Of a stretch of 64,000 nucleotides of DNA, positions 59,736 through 64,000 are shown one piece after another. The position numbers were made by a program, and so were the translations under genes. Source of the DNA: an uncultured Alphaproteobacteria bacterium (lineage in GTDB: Bacteria > Pseudomonadota > Alphaproteobacteria > RF32 > CAG-239); the NCBI GenBank assembly GCA_944390885.1, contig CALXRP010000005.1:1-64000 (forward strand), given 5' to 3'. Below the pieces are notes generated by a model. The model was not told where the DNA came from, ran no database searches, and worked only from the letters and a program-made list of their open reading frames with translations. Each line of letters starts with the position of its first letter. Position 1 is the stretch's first letter.

Positions 59736-61895
59736 TTACTCCGCCGCCACTTCATTCGGCACAATCGGCGCGGTCTGGCTGTTCCACAAATAAGCATAGC
59801 GCCCGCCGCGTTTTAACAATTCGTCATGCGTGCCGGTTTCGGTAATCTCGCCTTTTTCAATTGTGATAATCTGGTCGCAGTCCCGCACGGTGGAGAGCCG
59901 GTGCGCAATCATAAACACCGTCCGCCCTTTGCAGATAGAGGCCATATTCTGCTGAATAATCCGCTCGGATTCATAATCCAGCGCCGAGGTTGCCTCGTCA
60001 AAAATCAAAATCCGCGGATTGTTGACCAAAGCCCGCGCAATCGCAATCCGCTGCCGCTGTCCCCCGGAAAGCGAAGCGCCGCGCTCTTCAATAATCGTGT
60101 CATATCCGTCCGGCAGTTCGGTAATAAACTCATGCGCCCCCGCCAGCTTGGCTGCGGCAATAATCCTGTCCATCGAAATCGCCGGATTAGTCAGAGCAAT
60201 ATTTTCGCGCACGCTCTTATTAAATAAGTAATTCTCCTGCAACACCACGCCGATTTGCCGCCTTAACCACGCCGTATCGACGGTGGAAATGTCAATCCCG
60301 TCAATCAGCACCTTGCCGCTCTCGGGAATATACAGCCGCTGGATCAGCTTGGTGACGGTCGATTTGCCTGAGCCGCTTGGCCCGACAAAGCCGATTTTCT
60401 GCCCGGCTTTGACTCTGAAATTCATCTTTTTGAGAATCTCCGGCCCGTTCGGCACATAGCGGAAAGTAATATCCTTAAATTCTACATCGCCTTTAATCTC
60501 CGGCATCGAACCTTTGGACAAGGTTTCGGTATTTTCGGCCGGATTGTTGAGGATGTCGGAAAGCTTTTCAATTGAGATTTTCGCCTGCTGGAAATTCTGC
60601 CACAACTGCGCCAAACGCAAAATCGGCTGCGTTACCCGACCGGATAACATGTTAAAGGCAATCAGCTGCCCGACTGACAGCTCACCTTTCATCACCAAAC
60701 TTGCACCGATCCACAACGTCAGCGCCATGGTGATTTTTTGCACCAGCTGCACCAATTGTCCGGCGATGTTGTTGATATGCGATGCCCGGAAAGAAGACCC
60801 GACATAAGCCGCCAGTTGCTGTTCCCAACGCCGCTGCATTTGCGGTTCGACTGCCAAAGACTTAACCGTTTCCACACCCGAAACCGCCTCCACCAGAAAA
60901 CATTGGTTTTCTGCCCCGCGCTGAAAACGCTCGTCTATCCGCGCCCGCAAAATCGGGGTAAAAAACAAGGACAGCAGCACATAAAAAGGAATGGAGAGCA
61001 AAACCAGCAGCGTCAGAGTTTTGGAATAAAAGAACATCACCGTAAAAAAGATAATCGTAAAAAAGAAATCGATAATCAGGGTTAAGGTCGAACCGGTCAA
61101 AAAGTTGCGAATGCTCTCCAGCTCATGCACCCGCGCCACCGTATCGCCGACCCGCCGTACACCGAAATAAGACAGTGGCAGCCGGATAAGATGTTTGAAC
61201 AAACTCGCGCCCAGCTCCACATCCACCCGGGTGGTGGTGTGCGAGAAGGTATAAGTGCGCAGCCCGCCGAGCAGGGTCTCAAAAATCCCAATGCAAATTA
61301 GCGCCACCATCAACACGTCAAGGCTGGAGAGCCCGCGGTTGACCAGCACCTTGTCAATCACCACCTGAAACAACAGCGGCGACACCAGCGCAAACAGCTG
61401 TAAAAAGAACGAGGCCAGAATAACCTCGCCGAACAGCCTGCGATATTTAACCACCGCCGGAATAAACCACGAAATGTCAAACTTGCGGTTTTTGCCGTTG
61501 ATAAACTCACGGCAGGTCATCATTAAGAGCCTGCCGTTCCATCTGTCCATAAATTCTTCTTTATTCAAAACCTCCGGGTGGTTGCCTTTGGCGGGGTCTT
61601 GAATTAAGGCCTTGTCTTCCGCCACCTTGCCGAGAATAAAATAAGCGCCGTCTTTGCTTTGGGCGATTGCCGGCAGCGCCGTCTTGTCCAACCGCTCCCA
61701 CTTGGTCTCGACAAAGCGGGCTTTGAAAGAAAATTCCTTGGCCAGCTGCAACAGCTCATATTCTTCAAAATGCGAATTCTGCCGGTCATATTTATGTTTG
61801 ATTTGGTCAATCGACACCGGCTTTTCAAAATAATTGGCCATAATCGCAAAACAGGCCAGCCCGGTGTCAATGTCTTGAAAAGAAGTATTATCCAT
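59736..61895 (-). CDS. Type I secretion ABC transporter with C39-like domain (HlyB type)
   Basis: 719 residues. Residues 1-~130 are a C39-like domain lacking the catalytic Cys (DTGLACFAIMANYF: Thr where peptidases have Cys), as in RTX toxin exporters. Six-helix membrane domain (about 150-430). Walker A GPSGSGKST (505-513), signature LSGGQ (609-613), Walker B ILIFDEATSALD (629-640) and H-loop AHRLSTV. Exports an unfolded RTX substrate with a C-terminal signal; the only RTX-like protein nearby is the truncated one at 55104. First gene of the abc-hlyD pair. Confidence 0.94.
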   Translation of the reverse strand: MDNTSFQDIDTGLACFAIMANYFEKPVSIDQIKHKYDRQNSHFEEYELLQLAKEFSFKARFVETKWERLDKTALPAIAQSKDGAYFILGKVAEDKALIQDPAKGNHPEVLNKEEFMDRWNGRLLMMTCREFINGKNRKFDISWFIPAVVKYRRLFGEVILASFFLQLFALVSPLLFQVVIDKVLVNRGLSSLDVLMVALICIGIFETLLGGLRTYTFSHTTTRVDVELGASLFKHLIRLPLSYFGVRRVGDTVARVHELESIRNFLTGSTLTLIIDFFFTIIFFTVMFFYSKTLTLLVLLSIPFYVLLSLFFTPILRARIDERFQRGAENQCFLVEAVSGVETVKSLAVEPQMQRRWEQQLAAYVGSSFRASHINNIAGQLVQLVQKITMALTLWIGASLVMKGELSVGQLIAFNMLSGRVTQPILRLAQLWQNFQQAKISIEKLSDILNNPAENTETLSKGSMPEIKGDVEFKDITFRYVPNGPEILKKMNFRVKAGQKIGFVGPSGSGKSTVTKLIQRLYIPESGKVLIDGIDISTVDTAWLRRQIGVVLQENYLFNKSVRENIALTNPAISMDRIIAAAKLAGAHEFITELPDGYDTIIEERGASLSGGQRQRIAIARALVNNPRILIFDEATSALDYESERIIQQNMASICKGRTVFMIAHRLSTVRDCDQIITIEKGEITETGTHDELLKRGGRYAYLWNSQTAPIVPNEVAAE

Positions 61896-61951
61896 GGTTG
61901 CTCACAAGTCAGTTGCAAAGCTTTAATAAAAAATATCATAAAGAGAGGAAA

Positions 61952-62163
61952 ACAAAAAATAAAGCAAAAATTTACACTTATTGATAATTAGTTTCTTATA
62001 TAAGAATAGTCTGAAGTTTTATCCACAAGGTCAAAACAAGTACCGCCAACAGTTTAAAAGGAAAACCTAACAAAACATTAATAGAACAACAAAAATAAAA
62101 AATAATTTCCTTGCATAATTAAAATTATAGAGAGAAACTAATGACAAAATTACTCTCAGGGAG
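61952..62163 (+). repeat. Repeat R1, copy 2, with DnaA box
   Basis: 212 nt matching 53749-53961. Contains TTATCCACA (62019-62027). It ends in the polypurine strand of leader E. Lies between the ABC transporter start (minus) and the gene at 62372 (plus). Confidence 0.85.
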
Positions 62164-62371
62164 TGCAATATGGCACATGAAAGAGAATTGCGGGATAACC
62201 TTTCCCTTTCTGGACTACCATCATCTTGCAGTTTTTTAGATGTTTCCCTTAGTGCGCTCCAATTAAGATTTTCTTTTTCTCGATTCTTTTTTCTGTTTTT
62301 CACCTTTTGTTATCTGCTTTTAAGTTACGCTTTCCAAAGTGTTAATTTAGTTTTCTCCTTTGGAGGCGCTT
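62158..62371 (+). ncRNA. Hairpin leader E, distant member of the cassette family
   Basis: GGAGTGCA (62160-62167) pairs with TGCGCTCC (62253-62260, one G-T pair); an ATG lies 8 nt after GGAG as in the other copies. It follows R1, exactly as copy C follows R1 copy 1. It has no clear AAACCTTTGCC terminator. The ATG at 62170 opens a 69-codon frame ending at 62379, overlapping the next gene, with a hydrophobic Phe/Leu-rich end; coding is uncertain. Confidence 0.45.
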
Positions 62372-63349
62372 ATGAATAAGATTAAACAGCTTTTATTTTA
62401 CAAAGATGGTGAATTCTCTTGGTGGAAAAGTATACAGAATATAATTCTTACAAAAAAACTAAAGAAAACAGAAAAGTCTCTTTCAGAAAAAATAACTTTA
62501 AATATTTTAAAATTAATAATTATCTTTATTGGTCTTTACCTTATAAGCGTCGCTCCTAGTAATATGTACAGTACTGCTAATATTACCATAGAAGGCAATG
62601 GGACAGCATATTATTTATGGTATATTGTATATATTTTTTTATCTTTAATCTCTATACTGTTTTCGATTTTAATAAAGTTTATTAAAATAATATTTTCTAA
62701 AGAGATTCAATTTTCTCGTTTTTTTATGATTTTATCTACTATTACTAAACTCTCTATATTCGTAATAGTTTTTATTGTATATCATGAACTTTTATCTGAT
62801 CATTTATCTCCATGGGGATATTTTTCCCCTTTTCTAATATTACCAATACTGCTTTATATACTTTACTTTTTCAAAAATAAAATAAGATATTTACTCTTAT
62901 TATTAGTCTTTGTACCTCCTTTTTTTAATATTATTTATGATAACATCCAATTAAAAAAATTTGAACAAGAATGTTTATCATTTAGAAAAAAGCATCCTAT
63001 TCATCAATATATCTTACCTCCAAATATGCCCTCGGTAAAATATATTTCATCTCAAAAAATAGAATCAATACAAGATGGAAATGCCTATACATTATATTGC
63101 AGTCTCATCTCTCCTTCTATATTGGAACAACTAAAAAACAGAAATGTTATAATTGAATGTATGGATAATAAAATAAAAAATGTAAATAACAGGACTTATT
63201 CTTTTCATTACCGTTATATTCTTAACAAACAAGACACATACAAAAAGTATTATTATGAAATACTGCCTAAAAATAATAATTTTTGGATACTTTCAGGTTA
63301 TCAATGCTATCCACAAAATATCACTGATAGCATAATTAGGTCTAACTAA
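62372..63349 (+). CDS. Membrane protein of unknown function
   Basis: 325 residues from ATG 62372, TTTGGAGG upstream. Four or five hydrophobic segments in the first 190 residues (ITLNILKLIIIFIGLYLISVA, YLWYIVYIFLSLISILFSILIKFI, FFMILSTITKLSIFVIVFIVYHELL, FSPFLILPILLYILYFF, IRYLLLLLVFVPPFFNII), then a soluble Lys/Tyr-rich C-terminal part (about 195-325). Very AT-rich (many Lys/Ile/Asn). No family recognised. 20 nt before the truncated lipase-like gene, so probably the same transcript. Confidence 0.7.
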   Translation: MNKIKQLLFYKDGEFSWWKSIQNIILTKKLKKTEKSLSEKITLNILKLIIIFIGLYLISVAPSNMYSTANITIEGNGTAYYLWYIVYIFLSLISILFSILIKFIKIIFSKEIQFSRFFMILSTITKLSIFVIVFIVYHELLSDHLSPWGYFSPFLILPILLYILYFFKNKIRYLLLLLVFVPPFFNIIYDNIQLKKFEQECLSFRKKHPIHQYILPPNMPSVKYISSQKIESIQDGNAYTLYCSLISPSILEQLKNRNVIIECMDNKIKNVNNRTYSFHYRYILNKQDTYKKYYYEILPKNNNFWILSGYQCYPQNITDSIIRSN

Positions 63350-63369
63350 ATTTTCAAAGGAGATTTCTT

Positions 63370-63843
63370 ATGACAATTACCTATAATTCATCACAAGCCT
63401 GTTACGATAAAGCATTTCTATCGAAAATTTGTTATGACACTGATTTATTGCAAAAAGGAGATAATGCATTTTCCAATATTCCCTATTTAACAAATGCTCA
63501 AAAAGATTATTTTAATACAACGTATGAACTTATTTCAGTACAAAAAGATACAGAAACTGGTTTCGAAGCTGCCATATTTAAGAACAAAATAACAAATGAA
63601 TATACAATGGCAATTGCGGGAACAGACAAAAATGAATTACCAGATTTAACAAACAATACTACAATAGGAACCAGAGGGATAGCTGTAGAACAATTTATTA
63701 GTGCATACAATTATTATCAAAAATCAATAACCACTACAGGAAAAGTAAAACAAATTCAGATCACCATCTCAAGTATTCCTATTGAAGGAAGTTATTCTAA
63801 AGTATTCCTAGATACTGATGGTAGTATATACTCTCAAAGATAA
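63370..63843 (+). CDS. Truncated lipase-like N-terminal module of an RTX protein
   Basis: 157 residues. FNTTYELISVQKDTETGFEAAIFKNKITNEYTMAIAGTDKNELPDLTNNTTIGTRGIAVEQFISAYNYYQKSITTTGKVKQIQIT resembles the N-terminal part of lipase-like RTX proteins (..FxATVFxNxxTGEYxxAIRGT..). The expected GHSLGG nucleophile segment should follow but is replaced by a short tail IPIEGSYSKVFLDTDGSIYSQR. AAGGAG before the ATG. Probably a decayed secretion substrate, or a free N-terminal module. Complements the truncated C-terminal-like module at 55104. Confidence 0.65.
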   Translation: MTITYNSSQACYDKAFLSKICYDTDLLQKGDNAFSNIPYLTNAQKDYFNTTYELISVQKDTETGFEAAIFKNKITNEYTMAIAGTDKNELPDLTNNTTIGTRGIAVEQFISAYNYYQKSITTTGKVKQIQITISSIPIEGSYSKVFLDTDGSIYSQR

Positions 63844-63861
63844 AAATGATTTGGAGGAAAA

Positions 63862-64000
63862 ATGAAAATAATAAAATTTATAACTTTAATTATAATAACT
63901 TTTTATACTAATTCTGCATTTGCGCAAAATGCAACAATTCAAATCAGTGATGAACAAGCTCATGAGATTGTTTTGAACGGAACACCGGATGATGTAAAAA
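63862..64000 (+). CDS. N-terminus of an exported ankyrin-type protein (3' end outside window)
   Basis: ATG 63862 with GGAGG 8 nt upstream. MKIIKFITLIIITFYTNSAFAQ is a signal peptide; the mature start ATIQISDEQAHEIVLNGTPDDVKK matches the start of the ankyrin protein at 54164 (DERAHEIVALGTPEEVK), including position relative to the signal peptide. A paralogue, expected to continue into ankyrin repeats. Confidence 0.8.
   Translation, partial: MKIIKFITLIIITFYTNSAFAQNATIQISDEQAHEIVLNGTPDDVK

Noticed and set aside
59577-61991. Several plus-strand frames opposite the type I secretion genes
   Set aside because: They are antisense shadows of the ABC transporter and HlyD, whose motifs are complete on the minus strand.

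Overview
The window looks like chromosomal DNA of a low-to-mid GC alphaproteobacterium. The best clues are a CcrM-type adenine methyltransferase (26.2-27.3 kb) placed between RNase HII and Ppx/GppA-RlmE genes, a flgB-flgC-fliE flagellar cluster, RsmB, GreA, GlmM and CysE-MnmA, and strong intrinsic terminators. The many secreted Cys-rich and ankyrin proteins, FeoAB, and a rhamnose-rich polysaccharide locus suggest a host- or gut-associated lineage. That is inference; no rRNA or marker phylogeny is available here.

Layout. 0-12.7 kb: the tail of a Cys-rich secreted protein, then housekeeping genes (hydrolase, cysE-mnmA, two exported proteins, trmJ), two tandem near-identical ArsB/NhaD-type permeases, a candidate small RNA, a DUF4105/Lnb-like protein, DUF3015, greA, two tiny Cys-rich proteins and trxB. 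12.9-15.5 kb: four unrecognised genes starting without Shine-Dalgarno sequences. 15.5-24 kb: small membrane proteins, glmM, a 42-cysteine exported protein, flagellar rod genes, an FlhB-C-like protein, rsmB and a DUF559 gene beside a 36-bp inverted repeat. 23.4-28.2 kb: rnhB, ccrM, two Ppx/GppA paralogues and rlmE on the minus strand. 28.3-40.7 kb: OmpA-like lipoprotein, acetyltransferases, regulators, a large ankyrin protein flanked by copies of one terminator-like sequence, an SMR efflux protein, an AI-2E-family membrane protein and a FeoA-FeoB fusion.

41.2-52 kb is a long minus-strand polysaccharide operon: GT2, rfbA, rfbC, rfbD and rfbB make and epimerise dTDP-rhamnose, followed by RgpF-like proteins, an SDR, a DUF115-like protein, a cytidylyltransferase-RraA fusion broken at a T8 tract, and an RgpF-acetyltransferase fusion. 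The far half of the operon is much AT-richer than the rfb half.

52.5-64 kb is an accessory region: an LprI-like protein, ankyrin proteins, two truncated RTX/lipase-like proteins, an AbiE-type toxin-antitoxin pair, and a type I secretion ABC transporter with its membrane fusion protein. Dispersed through it, with one copy at 41 kb, is the most interesting signal: a family of about 120-180 nt promoter-hairpin-terminator cassettes. A polypurine Shine-Dalgarno-like strand followed by ATG pairs with a distal polypyrimidine strand, and a terminator hairpin with compensatory base changes follows. Two copies sit so close upstream of secreted-protein genes that they look like 5' leader attenuators. 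I do not recognise the family. A 213-bp repeat carrying a consensus DnaA box lies upstream of two of the copies.
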